From contig CAVWLB010000001.1 in the NCBI GenBank assembly GCA_963755695.1, positions 1,178,001 through 1,242,000 of the forward strand: a DNA stretch of 64,000 bases, read 5' to 3'. A program made the position numbers and the translations under genes. Each line of letters opens with the position of its first letter. The first letter of the stretch is position 1. The notes below the pieces were generated by a model that was not told the DNA's origin, did no database searches, and saw only the letters and a program-made list of their open reading frames with translations. Shown in pieces: positions 44,843 to 56,159 of the stretch. The stretch is from QHWT01 sp963755695 (GTDB lineage: Bacteria > Acidobacteriota > Vicinamibacteria > Vicinamibacterales > 2-12-FULL-66-21).

Positions 44843-45707
44843 GTGGCTTCCTTGACCGGCAGGGTGGCGCTCGTCACCGGCGCGAGCCGCGGCATCGGCG
44901 CGGACGTCGCCCGCATGCTCGCGCGCGAGGGCGCCGCAGGTCGTCTGCTGCGCGCGCACCGCGCACGACGGGCAGCACCCGCTCGAGGGCTCGCTCGACG
45001 GCACGGTCGCCGCGATCCGAGGCGGCCGGCGGCGCCGGCGATCGCGGTGCCGGCGAACCTGGCGAAGGACGAGGACTGCGAGCGCGTGGTCGAGGAGGCG
45101 CGCGCGACGCGTACGGGCCGGTCGACATCCTCATCAACAACGCCGCGGTCGCCTTCTTCGGGCCGACCGTGGACCTGCCGGTGTCGCGCTGGCTGGCGTC
45201 GTGGCGGGTCACCGTCCACGCGACGTTCCTCCTCAGCAAGCTCGTGCTGCCGGACGATGATCGAGCGCGGCTGGGGGCGGATCGTCAACGTCACCTCGGA
45301 GTCGGCGATCGGGCCCGGCGCCGGCCCCTATCCCGGGCACGCCGATCATCGGCGACACCGCGTACGGCGCGCAGAAGGCGGCGATCGAGCGCTTCAGCCA
45401 GGGGCTCGCGGAGGAGGTCTACCCGAGCGGGGTCGGCGTCGCGGCGATCGCGCCGTCGCTGATCGTCCCGACGCCGGGCGCGCTCGCCAACGCGCAGATC
45501 ACCGGCGCCGACGATCCGCGCGCGGAGGATCCTGCCTACATGCCCGAGGCGATCCGCGTGCTCGTCAGCGATCCTCTGGAGCGCATGGCCGGCCGCGTCC
45601 TCTACAGCCAGCAACTGCTGCTCGAGAAGGGGCTGATCGAGACCGGGAGCGGGCTCGGCGTCGACCCGGAGCGCCGCGTGACCGGCTACGTCAGCGCCTC
45701 GACGTGA
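44843..45707 (+). CDS. Short-chain dehydrogenase/reductase (frameshifted)
   Basis: A GTG at 44843 begins VASLTGRVALVTGASRGIGADVARMLA, with the TGxxxGIG cofactor site. Later blocks, in other frames, include DILINNAAVAFFGPTVDLPVSRW (the NNAG-like motif), GRIVNVTSESAIGPG with the catalytic Ser region, and TAYGAQKAAIERFSQGLAEEV with Tyr-x3-Lys. The end is a TGA at 45705-45707 that overlaps the next start by GTGA. It is divergent from the acyl-CoA dehydrogenase gene with 122 bp between. It may reduce or oxidise a hydroxyacyl-CoA. Confidence 0.8.
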
Positions 45708-47002
45708 GCGCCGCCCACGCCGAGCTCGCGCGCGCGCTCGGCGGGGAGCCGGAGGGACTCGCGCCGCTGTCCGGCGGCGCCGGCCGCTGCGAGATGTGGG
45801 CCGCGACGGTGGCGGGCCGGCCCGTCGTCTACCGCCGCTACCCGGAGGGGCCGGAGCGCGACGTCGTGCGCGAGCGCGAGTGGCGCGTGCTCCAGCTCGC
45901 CCGCGACGCCGGGGTGCCGGTCGCCGAGCCGCTGGCGCTGACGCCGGAGGGGATCGTGGTCGAGCGCGTGGCGGGCGAGTCGCGGCCCCGCCCGCTGCTC
46001 AACGACGAGCGCTGGGCCCGCGCGCGCTCGGTGCTGGTCGCCCGCGTGGCGGAGGCTGCCGCGCGCCTGCACGCGATCGAGCCGCCGCCCGACCTGCCCG
46101 CCGAGCCCGAGTTCGAGGGCGGCGCCGCCGCGGCCGACCTCGCCGGGCTCTCGCTCCGCCGAGGCCGCCGTCGTGGTGCTCGAGCGCTACCTCGACCGGC
46201 ATCGGCGAGCCGCACCCCGCGGTCGAGCTCGGCCTGCGCTGGCTGCGCCTGCGCCTGCCGGCGCCCGCCGCCGGCTGTCGATCGTCCACGGCGACTTCCG
46301 GCTCTCGAACCTGGTCGTCGCCGAGGACGGCCGGCTCGACGCTGATCGACTGGGAGCTGGTCCACGCCGGCGACGGCGCCGAGGACCTCGGCTGGATGTG
46401 CATGCGCTCGTGGCGCTTCGGCGCCGCCGCGCCCGCGCTCGGCTGCGGCTCGCGCGAGGAGCTGCTCGCCGCCTACGCCGCGGCCGGCGGGCGCGAGGTC
46501 TCGCTCGACGAGCTGCGCTGGTGGGAGGTGTGCGGCAACGCCCGCTGGGCCGTCATCTGCATGCTCCAGGCCCACCGGCACCTGACCGGCGCCGACCGCT
46601 CGCTCGAGCGGGCGATGATCGGGCGCCGCACGTGCGAGGCGGAGTGGGACCTGCTCGCGCTGCTCGCCGGCGACCGCCCGCCGCCGCCCGCCACGGCGAC
46701 GCCGCAGGACGCGCCCGGACGCGCACGAGCTGCTGGCGACGGTCGCCGAGTACCTGCGCGACCTGCGCTCGCGCGCGCCCGCCGAGGACTCCTTCACGCT
46801 CGCGGTCGCCGCCAACGCCTGCCGGGTGGTGGCCCGCGAGCTGCCGCCCGGACGACCCGGCGCCGCGCGAGCGCGCCGGCGCAGCTCGCCGCGGCGCTGC
46901 GGGCCGGCGAGCACGACGACGCGACTCGACGCGCTCGTCGACCCGCTGCGCGCCGAGGTGCGCGCGAAGCTCGAGGTCGCTAACCCGCGCTGGATCGGCT
47001 AG
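45704..47002 (+). CDS. Aminoglycoside-phosphotransferase-like kinase with C-terminal DUF6285-like region (frameshifted)
   Basis: A GTG at 45704 overlaps the SDR stop. The N-terminal lobe begins LSGGAGRCEMWAATVAGRPVVYRRY. The catalytic lobe has LSIVHGDFRLSNLVV (H-G-D-x4-N) and LIDWELVHAGDGAEDLGWM (the DxD-like metal site), which together define the APH fold. The last 110 residues (AHELLATVAEYLRDLRSRA to VANPRWIG) resemble the DUF6285 domain often found next to or fused with such kinases in actinobacterial acyl-CoA clusters. It is therefore more likely a small-molecule kinase of lipid or steroid metabolism than a resistance gene. At least four indels are present. Confidence 0.78.
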
Positions 47003-47878
47003 CGAGGATGTTGTTTGAGGCGGCTGTGCCTCGTTGGGTAGCGTGGTGCTTGAGGCGGTGGTCGGTGATGCGGAGCGTTGAGAACCCCGCATTGAGGAGG
47101 TCGGCGTCGCGGTCGCGGTCTTTTCGAAGGCGTTGGGGGTGGTGTGGAATGGCGGCTGTCGAGTTCGATGACGAGCTTGTGTTCGCGGTAGACGGCGTCG
47201 ACTTCGTGGCCGGCAATCGTCTGGTTGAGCTCGGGGAGTGGGAGGTCGTAGCGCTTGAGGAAGCGGATGAAGCGGTCTTCGAGGTGGGAGCGGGTGGCGC
47301 CCTTTTGGGGCGTGAGCTGCGAGGTGCGGCGGCCTGGGTATCGGGTGAGGAGGGTGGTCAGGTCGGTCGGGGGTGATGAGACGTTGGACCTGGGCCTCGT
47401 TGAGGGCTCGGGTGAGGGCTTTGGGTGGGAGGACGTCGGCGAGGTCGACGAGGGTGCGGAGGGGCGTGGTGACGGGGATGCCGTAGTGGGTGGTGGTGTC
47501 GGCGTGGCGGGAGCGGTGGACGTGGATGCCGGGGAGGCGGTGCTTGGTCGGTGCGGTCACCTCGGGGCGGCGCGGGCCAGCGCGGGACGATCCGCCAGAG
47601 CGCCGCGGCCGAGCGGTGACTCAGCGCGGCGTCGGGGCCGCAGGCGAGGACCGCCGCCATCGCCGTGGCGAGCGGTGACGGTGGGCGGTGGCCCACGGCG
47701 TAAACCCCGCGGTGAAGGAGGTGGAGACGCCCGACGCGGCGGCGGTACTCGATAGCGTCCCGGTCAAGGCCGGCAGCGAGCAACTGCGCGATGCGTCACC
47801 ACGCCATGCTGCCGAGCCGCCAATTCGGCGAGCAGCAAGGTCGGGTGCGGTCCGCTCCGTGTGAATTATTGCGACCAA
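46980..47878 (-). CDS. DUF559 (Vsr-like) protein (frameshifted)
   Basis: Read across several frames, the N-terminal part is LLLAELAARQHGVVTH, then QLLAAGLDRDAIEYRRRVGRLHLLHRGVYAVGH and AAVLACGPDAALSHRSAAALW. This is the AbiEi-like antitoxin-type region found in many Thermoleophilia proteins. The C-terminal part, EVDAVYREHKLVIELDS and LNAGFSTLRITDHRL, is a DUF559 domain with a very-short-patch-repair endonuclease-like fold. It has about 290 residues if intact. Numerous paralogues occur in Solirubrobacterales genomes, which supports the assignment of this part of the window. Its biological role is not established. It converges with, and slightly overlaps, the kinase gene. Confidence 0.75.
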
Positions 47879-47941
47879 GTGACCACACCCGGTGTACGTT
47901 GGCGCCCAGAGCCCGGCGAAAGGGGCGCCGCAACCCTCTCG

Positions 47942-48765
47942 TCACACCTTCAATGCGCGGTTCGTCACAAATCGCGCCCACGGCTCGCGGAAGCCCACAG
48001 CCGCCGCATGCCCGCGCAGCCACCGCTCGTTGTCCTCCGCCCGCCGCGTCGCGTAGTCGCGGACCTCGGGGTGGGGGAGGATCAGGAACTCCTCGCGCCC
48101 GATCGCGTCCACGACCACCGCGGCGACCTCGCGCCGGCTGACAGCGTCGTCCCCGCGGCCTCCATCGCGCGCTCGAGCTCCGGCGTGCCGGCGATCGCGG
48201 CCAGCATCGGCGTGTCGACCTGCTGCGGGCAGAGGCACGAGACGCGGATGCCCTGGTCGCCGTAGGTGATCGACAGCCACTCGGCGACGCCGACCGCGGC
48301 GTGCTTGGTCACCGAGTAGGGGAGCGAGGCCGAGGTTGGTGAGCAGGCCGGCGGCCGACGCGGTGTTGAGCAGGTAGCCCTCGCCGCGCGCGAGCATCGA
48401 GGGCAGCAGCGCACGCGCCGCCCACACGTGGGCCATCACGTTGATCCGCCAGATCCGGTCCCAGTCGCGCGTCGGTCGACCTCGGGGCCGCCGTCCGGCC
48501 CGTCGATGCCGGCGTTGGAGCAGAAGAGGTCGATCGGCCCGCTCCGCTGCTGCTGCTCGATGAACGCCGTCAGCTCCGGCTCCGAGCCCACGTCGACCGC
48601 CGCGCCCGTCGCGCCGATCTCGGCCGCGACGGCCGCCACGCGCTCGGGGTCGAGGTCGGCGATGACCACCTCGGCCGCGCCCTCGGCCACGAACGCCTCG
48701 GCGAGCCCGCGGCCGATGCCGCTCGCGCCGCCGGTGATCACCGCACGGCGGCCCTCGAGCTCCAT
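47942..48765 (-). CDS. Short-chain dehydrogenase/reductase (frameshifted)
   Basis: The ATG at 48765 opens MELEGRRAVITGGASGIGRGLAEAF, with the TGxxxGIG site. An Asp-rich cofactor region (VVIADLDPERV) suggests a preference for NAD. CSNAGIDGPDGG replaces the NNAG motif. Further blocks are MMAHVWAARALLPSMLARGEGYLLNTASAAGLL (catalytic Ser) and PYSVTKHAAVGVAEWL (Tyr-x3-Lys). The C-terminus HPEVRDYATRRAEDNERWLRG is typical of actinobacterial SDRs of lipid catabolism. At least three indels are present. Confidence 0.82.
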
Positions 48766-48921
48766 GCGAGCGAAGCTAGGCGAGGCGCGCGGCCGGGCGA
48801 GGCGGCGGCGGGCGGGCATTGTGAATACCTCCAATCGCGCCGCGCGCCGGGGTCGACGCCGGGCCGGTCGCGAGGCGGCAAGCTTGCGGGACCATGCCCG
48901 CGCGCGCGTTGGTCGAGGCAG

Positions 48922-50919
48922 GTGTCGCCTTCGCAGAGCGCGTGGACGCCGATCCTCGCGCCGCTGGCCGCGGCCGCCCTGACCTCGATCAACCAGCCCC
49001 AGATCGACAAGGCCGGCGCGGCCGAGGACCCGCTGGACAGGCCGCTGACGATCCCGCCGCACGAGCAGCCCGTCGGCCCGATGACGCGTGCGCGCCAGCG
49101 GCGGATCGCGGCGATGTTCGCCAGCGCGCAGCTGGCCGGCATCGGCGCCGTGGCCGCCGGCGCGGGGCCCGCGCGCGAGGCCTGGGCGGCCGGGATCATG
49201 TTCCCGGGCGGCGGGCCACCTCTACAACCGCGACCCTGGCCGCTTCGCCGTCACCGCGGCCGCGTTCGGGCTCGCCGGCGTGCTGTGGTTCGGCACCGGC
49301 AACCACATCGCCCCGCCGGTCGTGTGGGCGGGCGCCGCGGCGCTGGCCGCGAAGCGCGCCGGGCGCAAGTCCAAGCACTGGCGCGGCGCGCCGTTCGTCA
49401 TCGGCGCGGCCGCCGCTCGCCGCGGCCTTCGAGCTCGTGCGCGAGCGCCGCAAGCAGTTCAAGGAGCAGCAGGCGCAGGCCGAGGCCGCCAACGAGCTGC
49501 TCGAGGTCGCCGTGCCGCCGCTGCGCGGCGCCGACCGGCCGGACGTGCACGCCGATCGAGGAGATGGGCGACGATCCCGCTCGCGCTGGCGCGGCGCTTC
49601 GTCGACACCGCGCACAAGCCGCTCGACGACTGGGAGGACTGGGACGTCATCGAGCAGTTCCAGACCGCCGCGGTCCGCTACCAGATCGACCACATGATCT
49701 ACACGATCGCGCTGCAGAAGTACACGCGCACGCCGGCCTTCCGCGGCTACCAGGACGAGGCGATGCGGCGGCTGGTCGAGAAGTACCAGCAGAAGCGGGT
49801 GTGGTCGTACTGGGCGTACGAGAACCTGTGGGGCAACCTCGAGTGGGACCCGGACCCGGCCCGCAAGCAGAACATCATGCTCACGGGCTTCTTCGCCCTG
49901 TCGCTGGGCGCGTTCCAGACGGTCACCGGTGACTACCGCCACCAGGAGGTCGGCTCGATCGAGTTCGTCTGGAACGAGAAGCGCCGCTACCCGTACTCCT
50001 ACGACACGCTCTGCGCCTCGCTGACCTCGGACTACCTGAAGTCGCCCTGGGGGCTCGTGGTGTGCGAGCCGAACTGGATCTTCTCGCCCTGCAACATGCG
50101 CGGCGCCGACGGCCTCCGCATCCACGACCGCCTGCACGGCACGCACTACTGGGACATGATCAAGGACGGCTACTACCGGGGCATGGAGCAGGAGTTCGTG
50201 CGCCCCGACGGGACGCTGAACTTCTACCGCTCGGCCCGCACCGGGATCGGCCTGGCGTCGCGCGGGTTCGCCACCGACCTGCGCCCGACGCGCCGCACGT
50301 CGCCGACCGTGCCTGGACGATGCTGCGCTCGGCCTACCAGGGGCGCGACGGCAGGCTGGTGACGCCGCTCGTGGGGCCGCGACAAGCTGCTCGACACCGG
50401 CAACTACGTCTTCCACCCGCTGAAGGCGTACGCGTACCTCATCGAGGAGGCGCGCGAGGTCGGCGACGACGAGGCGGCGGAGGCCGCGTGGGAAGAGGTC
50501 CAGCAGCGCATCGACATGAAGATCGACGACCGCGGCTGGCTCGACGGTGGACGGCGCGTCGATGGCCTCGCACCTCGCGCTGGCGCGCTCGCTCGATCGG
50601 GCGCAAGAGCGGCTGGCTCGACCTCATCACCCGGGGCATGCCCGACGCGTGGCGCGACGGCCCGCAGATCGAGTCGGTGCCCTACCCGGCGGTGATGGTC
50701 TCGCGCGCGGTCACCGACGGCCAGGCGCTCGACGCGGTCTTCCGCTCGACCAACGGCGGCGGCCGCTTCGACGTCGAGCTGTCCCAGCTGCGGCCGAACG
50801 GCGAGTACGACGTGACCGGCGGCACGGCCGCCTCGGTCGTCGCCGACGCGCAGGGCCGGGCGACCGTCGAGGTGGAGCTCGAGGGGCGGCGGGAGCTTCG
50901 GCTCGCGCCGCGGGGCTGA
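48922..50919 (+). CDS. Linalool dehydratase/isomerase-like (LinD family) protein (frameshifted)
   Basis: The likely start is GTG at 48922. The first about 130 residues are hydrophobic or membrane-like. The core then has WAYENLWGNLEWDPDPARKQNIMLTGFFALSLGAFQ, FVWNEKRRYPYSYDTLCASL and LVVCEPNWIFSPCNMRGADG. These blocks match linalool dehydratase/isomerase family enzymes, including the paired Cys of the active site (CEPNWIF and PCN). The end, SVPYPAVMVSRAVTDGQALDAVFRSTNGGG, adds a small C-terminal beta-domain. The family enzyme converts linalool to geraniol or myrcene; actinobacterial relatives are largely uncharacterised, so the substrate here is unknown. About six indels break the frame. Confidence 0.78.
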
Positions 50920-50922
50920 GCG

Positions 50923-51051
50923 ATGGCAGATCGGCGCGCCTTCGCCAGGCGCCTCACGGCCGTCCCCTCCCAGTGGATGTGCATCCCGATGTGGGCGCGG
51001 TTGTGGGACCGCGGCCGGCGCCTGCTCGGGCGCGGCTACGGGTCGAGGTAG
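50923..51051 (+). CDS. Possible small basic protein, 42 aa
   Basis: An ATG 3 bp after the LinD-like stop opens a frame beginning MADRRAFARRLTAVPSQWMC and ending at TAG 51049-51051, 4 bp before the next start. It is Arg- and Trp-rich with no known motif. Its tight fit between two genes argues for a real coupled gene, but undetected frame errors in this part of the window could equally create it. Confidence 0.35.
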   Translation: MADRRAFARRLTAVPSQWMCIPMWARLWDRGRRLLGRGYGSR

Positions 51052-51055
51052 CGCG

Positions 51056-52312
51056 GTGTCGCTGCCCGTCGTCGACCTCCATCAGCGGCTCGCGGCGCGC
51101 GCGGCGCCCCGCGCGGTGATCCAGGACCTCGCGCGCGAGTTGTCGGCAGACGCCGAGCCGGTCGGGTCGGCGGTCGCGCGCCGGCTGCTGGTCGCCGAGG
51201 AGCGCCTCGTCGACCATGACGACCCGGCCCTGGCGAGCCTGGCGACGCGCTTCGCGCACGCGAGCGTGGGGGCGATGCTGGCGGCGCCTCGCCTACGGGA
51301 TGCCGACCGAGACCGCGCGCCCGTCGCAGGCGTCGCTCGAGCTCTTCGAGCACCTGACCGAGCGCGACGACGGCCTCGCCGTCCTGCTGCGCAGCCATCG
51401 CCTCGTGAGCGCCGAGCTGTGGCAGACGTGGGCGGCGTTCACCGACGAGCGCGTCCTGGACCGCCGGCTCCACCGCGCGGTGCTCTCGCTCTCGACGCGT
51501 GAGCTCGGCGCCTACTGCGACAGCGTCTGCGAGCACCTGACCGGCGCGTGGCCGGAGGCGCGGCGCCGGCGACGGCGCGGCGTGGGCGTGCCCGTCGCGC
51601 AGCTGCTGCGCCGGGCCGTCTCCGGACCCGCCGCCCGACGCCGAGGCCGCGCTCGCGGAGCTGGGGTATCCCGGTCGACGCGTGCCACGTCGCAGTGGCG
51701 CTCCCTCCGTCCGTGGGCCGCGAGCAGCTCGATGACGTCGCGCGCCGGCTGGAGCTCGCCTGCGGCGCGCCGGCGCTGGCCGCGCCGGACCCGGACGGAG
51801 CTGACGATCTGGATCGCGCTCGGGCGCGCCGCCGCCGCGCAGGGGCTCGAGCGCGCGCGCGGTGCTGCGCGACCTGAAGCTGCCGATCGGCCTCGGCGAG
51901 GTGGGCGCGGGCCTCGAGGGCTTCCGCCGGACGCGCCAGCAGGCGGCGGACGCGCTGCGGATCGCGCTGCGCGACGAGGCGACCGGGATCACCCGATACC
52001 GCGACGTCGCGCTGCTCGCCGTGCTGTGCGCCGACGAGGCGCGCGCCCAGGAGCTGGCGCGCGTATGAGCTCGGCCCGCTCGCGGGCGACGACGAGGTCG
52101 CGACCCGCCTGCGCGAGACGGTGCGGGTCTATCTCGCCGCGGGCGAGAGCCAGGTGGCGACCGCGCAGCGGCTGTTCATTCACGAGAAGACGGTCAAGTA
52201 CCGTCTGACCCAGGCGGAGGAGCTGCTCGGCCGCAAGGTGGGCGAGCGCCGCTCGGAGCTCGCCGCGGCGCTCATGGTGCACGTCGAAGGGGAGTGCTTG
52301 CAAATTAGCTAG
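51056..52312 (+). CDS. PucR/CdaR-type transcriptional regulator (frameshifted)
   Basis: A GTG at 51056 begins MSLPVVDLHQRLAARAAPRAVIQDLARELS. The central part (IPVDACHVAVALPPSVGREQLDDV and LRDLKLPIGLGEVGAGLEGFRRTRQQAADAL) corresponds to the GGDEF-like sensor region of the CdaR family. The C-terminus carries the PucR-type helix-turn-helix LRETVRVYLAAGESQVATAQRLFIHEKTVKYRLTQAEELLG. At least three indels are present. The stop codon lies inside a 27-bp inverted repeat, so the regulator may control the phasin-like gene that follows, or itself be controlled from there. Confidence 0.78.
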
Positions 52313-52331
52313 AACGTGCTAATCTAGCTAA
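52305..52331. promoter_or_regulatory. Inverted repeat, candidate operator before the phasin-like gene
   Basis: TTAGCTAGA (52305-52313) and TCTAGCTAA (52323-52331) are perfect complements separated by 9 bp. The site is AT-rich in a region of very high GC. It overlaps the stop codon of the PucR-type gene and ends 29 bp before the ATG at 52361. Confidence 0.6.
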
Positions 52332-52360
52332 CGCAACGGCCCCCCACCCAAAGGAACCCC

Positions 52361-52670
52361 ATGGCCACCGCAAGACCACCACCGCCAACCCCGTCGACGA
52401 GACCACCGCCAAGGTGACCCAGCATGACGGAGGAGACCAACAAGAAGCTCGCCGAGTACGCCGAGCAGGCCGCCGCGCGAGCAGAAGAAGCTCGCGATCG
52501 CCGCCATCGAGTCGTATGAGGAGCAGGTGCTCCGCTTCGTCGACTCCTACGAGAAGGCCGTCGCCGACACCAAGATCGACTGGCTCAAGGACCTCGTGGC
52601 CCCGCAGGCCGCCGCCACCCGTGAGCTCACGGCCGCGTACGTCTCGGCCGCTCGCGAGCTCGTCAACTAG
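52361..52670 (+). CDS. Phasin-like small protein (frameshifted)
   Basis: The ATG at 52361 follows AAAGGAAC. After correcting about two indels the product is about 100 residues: a Thr-rich start (KTTTANPVDETTAKVT) then an amphipathic, Ala-rich helical part with IAAIESYEEQVLRFVDSYEKAVADTKIDWLKDL and AAYVSAARELVN. Size and composition match phasin-like proteins that coat polyhydroxyalkanoate granules, and the second such gene at 59391 shares its D-W core. The family assignment is by pattern only. Confidence 0.6.
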
Positions 52671-52791
52671 GACTTCCCCACGGATGGTCGTCGATGGCGG
52701 CCATCCGTCGCAGTCCCCCCGCACCAGCGCGACAAGCGCGGTTGTGACGCCGCGACAGCCCGGCACGGACGCCGTGGCGCAACCTCCCCCC

Positions 52792-54799
52792 ATGGACTCG
52801 GGCGACATCCAGCGCGTGCTCGTCGCCAACCGCGGCGAGATCGCGCGCCGCGTGTTCGCGACCTGCCGCCGGCTGGGCATCGCCACCGTCGCGGTCTACT
52901 CCGACGCCGACGCCGCCGCGCCGTTCGTCGCGCGACGCCGACGTCGCGGTCGCGCTCGGCGGCGCCAGCCCGGCCGAGTCCTACCTGCGCGGCGACGCGA
53001 TCCTCGACGCCGCGCGCCGGCGCCGGCGCCGACGCGATCCATCCCGGCTACGGCTTCCTGTCCGAGAACGCCGCCTTCGCCCAGGCCGTCATCGACGCCG
53101 GGCTGACCTGGATCGGCCCGTCGCCGGACGCGATCGCGCGCCATGGGCTCCAAGACCGAGGCGCGCGACCGCATGGAGCGCGCCGGCGTGCCCGTGCTGC
53201 CCGGCGCGCGGCTCGACGGCGAGGTCGACGGCGCGCTGCGCGCGATCGCCGACGCCATCGGCTTCCCGCTGCTCGTCAAGGCGTCGGCCGGCGGCGGCGG
53301 CAAGGGCATGCGGCTCGTCGAGCGCGCCGGAGGACCTCGCCGCGGCGCTCGAGGCGCGCGCGGCGCGAGGCCGCCGTCGCGTTCGGCGACGACACGGTGT
53401 TCCTCGAGCGCTTCGCGCCGCGCCGCGCCACGTCGAGATCCAGATCGTCGGCGACGCGCACGGCCGCGTCGTCGCGCTCGCACGAGCGCGACTGCTCGGT
53501 CCAGCGCCGCCACCAGAAGGTGATCGAGGAGGCGCCGTCGCCGGCCGTCGACGCCGGAGCTGCGCGCGCGCATGGGCGCCGCCGCGGTCGCGGCCGGCGA
53601 GGCGCTCGGCTACGTCGGCGCCGGCACGGTCGAGTTCCTGCTCACCGAGGGCGGCGAGTTCTTCTTCCTCGAGGTCAACACGCGCCTGCAGGTCGAGCAC
53701 CCGGTCACGGAGCTGGTGACCGGGCTCGACCTCGTCGAGCTGCAGCTGCGCGTCGCCGAGGGCGCGCGAGCTGCCCGCGGCCGCGCAGCGCGCCGGCGCT
53801 CGACGGGCACGCGGTCGAGGCGCGCCTGTACGCCGAGGACCCGGCCAACGGCTTCCTCCCGGCGACGGGCGACGCTCGAGCGCTTCCGCGTCCCGGCCGA
53901 CCGTGCGCGTCGACACGCGGCGTCGACGGACGCGCGCGCGCATCACCCCGCACTACGACCCGATGATCGCCAAGGTCATCGCCCACGGCGCGCACGCGCG
54001 CCGAGGCCGTCGCGCAGGCTCGCCGACGCGCTGCGCCGCGCCGAGATCCACGGCCTGACGACCAACCGCGACTTCCTCGTCCGCGTGCTCGCCACCCGGA
54101 GTTCCTGGCGCGGGCGAGGCCGACACCGGCTTCCTCGAGCGCCACGACCCGGCGGAGCTCGCGGCGCCGCTGCTGTCGGCCGCCGAGCAGCCGCCACGCC
54201 GCCGCCGCGGCCGCGCTCGCCGCCCAGGCGGCGCGGCGCGCGCGGCGCGCGGTGCTCGGCGGGCTGCCGAGCGGCTGGCGCAACAACCCGTCGCGTGCCG
54301 CAGACGCGCCGCTTCGGCGACGACCTGGAGGTCGGTACGCGCTGTCGACCGCGACGGCGCGCTCGCCGTGCTGCGCGTCGACGGCGAGCCGACTGCGCGG
54401 CGCCGCGGCTGCACGGCGCCACGCCGGACGAGGTCGACCTCGAGGTCGCCGGCGTGCGCCGCCGCTACCGCGTCCGCCGCGGCGCGACGGCGCCGTGTTC
54501 GTCAACACCGACGAGGGCCAGCTCGACCTGATCGAGGCTCCGCGCTTCCCGGAGGCGTCGCACGCCGCGCAGCCGCGGGTCGCTCGAGTCGCCGATGCCC
54601 GGCCGCGTGGTCCGCGTGATGGTGCGAGGCCGGGCGCGGTCGTGGAGGCGGGCGAGCCGCTGCTGATCGTCGAGGCGATGAAGATGGAGCACGAGATCGT
54701 GGCGCCCGCGCCGCGGCCCGCTCGTGGAGCTGCGCGTGGCAGGAGGGCACGCAGGTCGAGACCGGCACCGTGCTCGCGGTGATCGGCGACGAAGCCTGA
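52792..54799 (+). CDS. Acyl-CoA carboxylase alpha subunit: biotin carboxylase plus biotin carrier domain (frameshifted)
   Basis: The ATG at 52792 opens the biotin carboxylase N-domain (IQRVLVANRGEIARRVFATCRRLGI). The ATP-grasp part has LVKASAGGGGKGMRLV and QRRHQKVIEEAPSPAV. EFFFLEVNTRLQVEHPVTELVTGLDLVELQL carries the conserved metal and catalytic residues. The C-terminal biotinyl domain has LLIVEAMKMEHEIVAP with the biotinylated Lys. The full length is about 665 residues. It carboxylates biotin with ATP and bicarbonate and works with a beta subunit, here probably the gene at 57742-59356. More than eight small indels are visible. Confidence 0.9.
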
Positions 54800-54813
54800 G
54801 GTAGCCTTGCCGC

Positions 54814-56149
54814 ATGGCCACGGCACGGGTTGACGAGGCCAGCGAGCAGGCCGTCAGGGAGATGCTGTTCGCCGCCGCGCAGGCCGTCGAGCGCGACGCC
54901 GACGACATCGCAGGTGAGATCGCCGACGTGCTCATGCGCGAGGTGCCGGAGATCTCCGCCGACCCCGAGACGCGCGAGGACATCATGCTGCGCGGGCGCG
55001 CCGGGCTGATCTCGTGGGCGCGCGCGTTCCTCCGCGGCGTCGCGCCGGCCGAGGTCGAGTCGCCGGCCGAGGCGTATGCCTACGCCCGCGCGCTCGCGCG
55101 GCGCGGCGTGCCGCTCGACGTGCTGCTGCGCATCCACCGGCTCGTCGCTCGGCGTGCTGCTGCAGGCGTGGGAGGAGCGGCTCGGCTCCGACCGTTCGGC
55201 CGAGCAGCTGCTGGCCGCCACCCGCGCCTCGATCGAGGTCAACTTCCAGTTCCACGACGCGCTGATGGAGGGCCTGAGCTCCGAGTACCAGCGCGAGCGC
55301 GAGCGCTGGGTCCGCGGCGCGGAGGCGCTGCGGCGCGAGACGATCAACGCGATCCTCGACGAGAAGGCGGTCGACACCGACGGCGCCGGCCGCATCCTCG
55401 GCTACGACCTGCGCCGCCATCACCTCGGGCTGGTGCTGTGGGCGGTCGCGACCCCCGACGACCCGCAGGTGCTGCCGCGGCTCGAGCGCGCCGCCACGGC
55501 GGCCTCCGCCCACCTGGAGGCCGGCCGGCCGCTGATGCTGTCGGTCGACGGCAGCACGATGTGGGCGTGGGTCGCGCGCGACAGCGAGCTGCCGCGCGAG
55601 CTGATCGACTCGCTGGCCGCCGCGCCCAACGCCGACGGCGTCTCGATCGCCCTCGGCGCGCCGGGGCAGGGGCTGACCGGCTTCCGGCGCACCCACCGCG
55701 ACGCGGCGGACACCGCCAAGGTCGCGCTCGTCAGCCGGCGCCGGCCCGGCACCGTCACCGCCTTCCACGCCGTCGAGCTGGCGGCGCTGTTCGCGGGCGA
55801 CCCCGAGCGCACGCGGCGCTTCGTCCACGAGCGGCTCGGCGCGCTGGCCGCCGACGACGACGAGAACCACCGCCTGCGCGCGACGCTGATGCTCTACCTC
55901 GAGGAGAACGGCAGCCGCGTGGCGACGGCCAAGCGGATCGGCGTGCACCCCAACACGGTCGCCAACCGCATCCGCACCTGCCGCGAGATCCTCGGCCGCG
56001 ACGTCGGCCAGGAGCAGGTGCCGCTGCTCGTGGCGCTCACGCTCGCCGCCACGCTTGGGTCCCGCCGTGCTCAGGACTGTGCCGGATCGACAGGCGCCGT
56101 GATCGGGGCTGGGCGCTCGGCACAGTCGGCCGGCCCCGCCACGCGCTGA
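54814..56149 (+). CDS. PucR-type transcriptional regulator (one frameshift)
   Basis: The product of about 445 residues starts at 54814 and changes frame once near 55,148. The N-terminal half (REMLFAAAQAVERDADDIAGEIADVLMREV) is helical. The middle (YDLRRHHLGLVLWAVATPDD to GAPGQGLTGFRRTHRDAADTAKVAL) is the GGDEF-like region of the CdaR family. The C-terminus has the PucR-type helix-turn-helix YLEENGSRVATAKRIGVHPNTVANRIRTCREIL. It lies 14 bp after the carboxylase gene in the same direction and 10 bp before the BKACE gene, so it probably regulates this catabolic operon. Confidence 0.85.
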
Positions 56150-56159
56150 GGTATCCGGG

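Noticed and set aside
45704..47002. Aminoglycoside resistance gene
   Set aside because: The APH fold is present, but the fused DUF6285-like region and the acyl-CoA gene context point to metabolic kinases. Nothing specific to aminoglycosides is seen.
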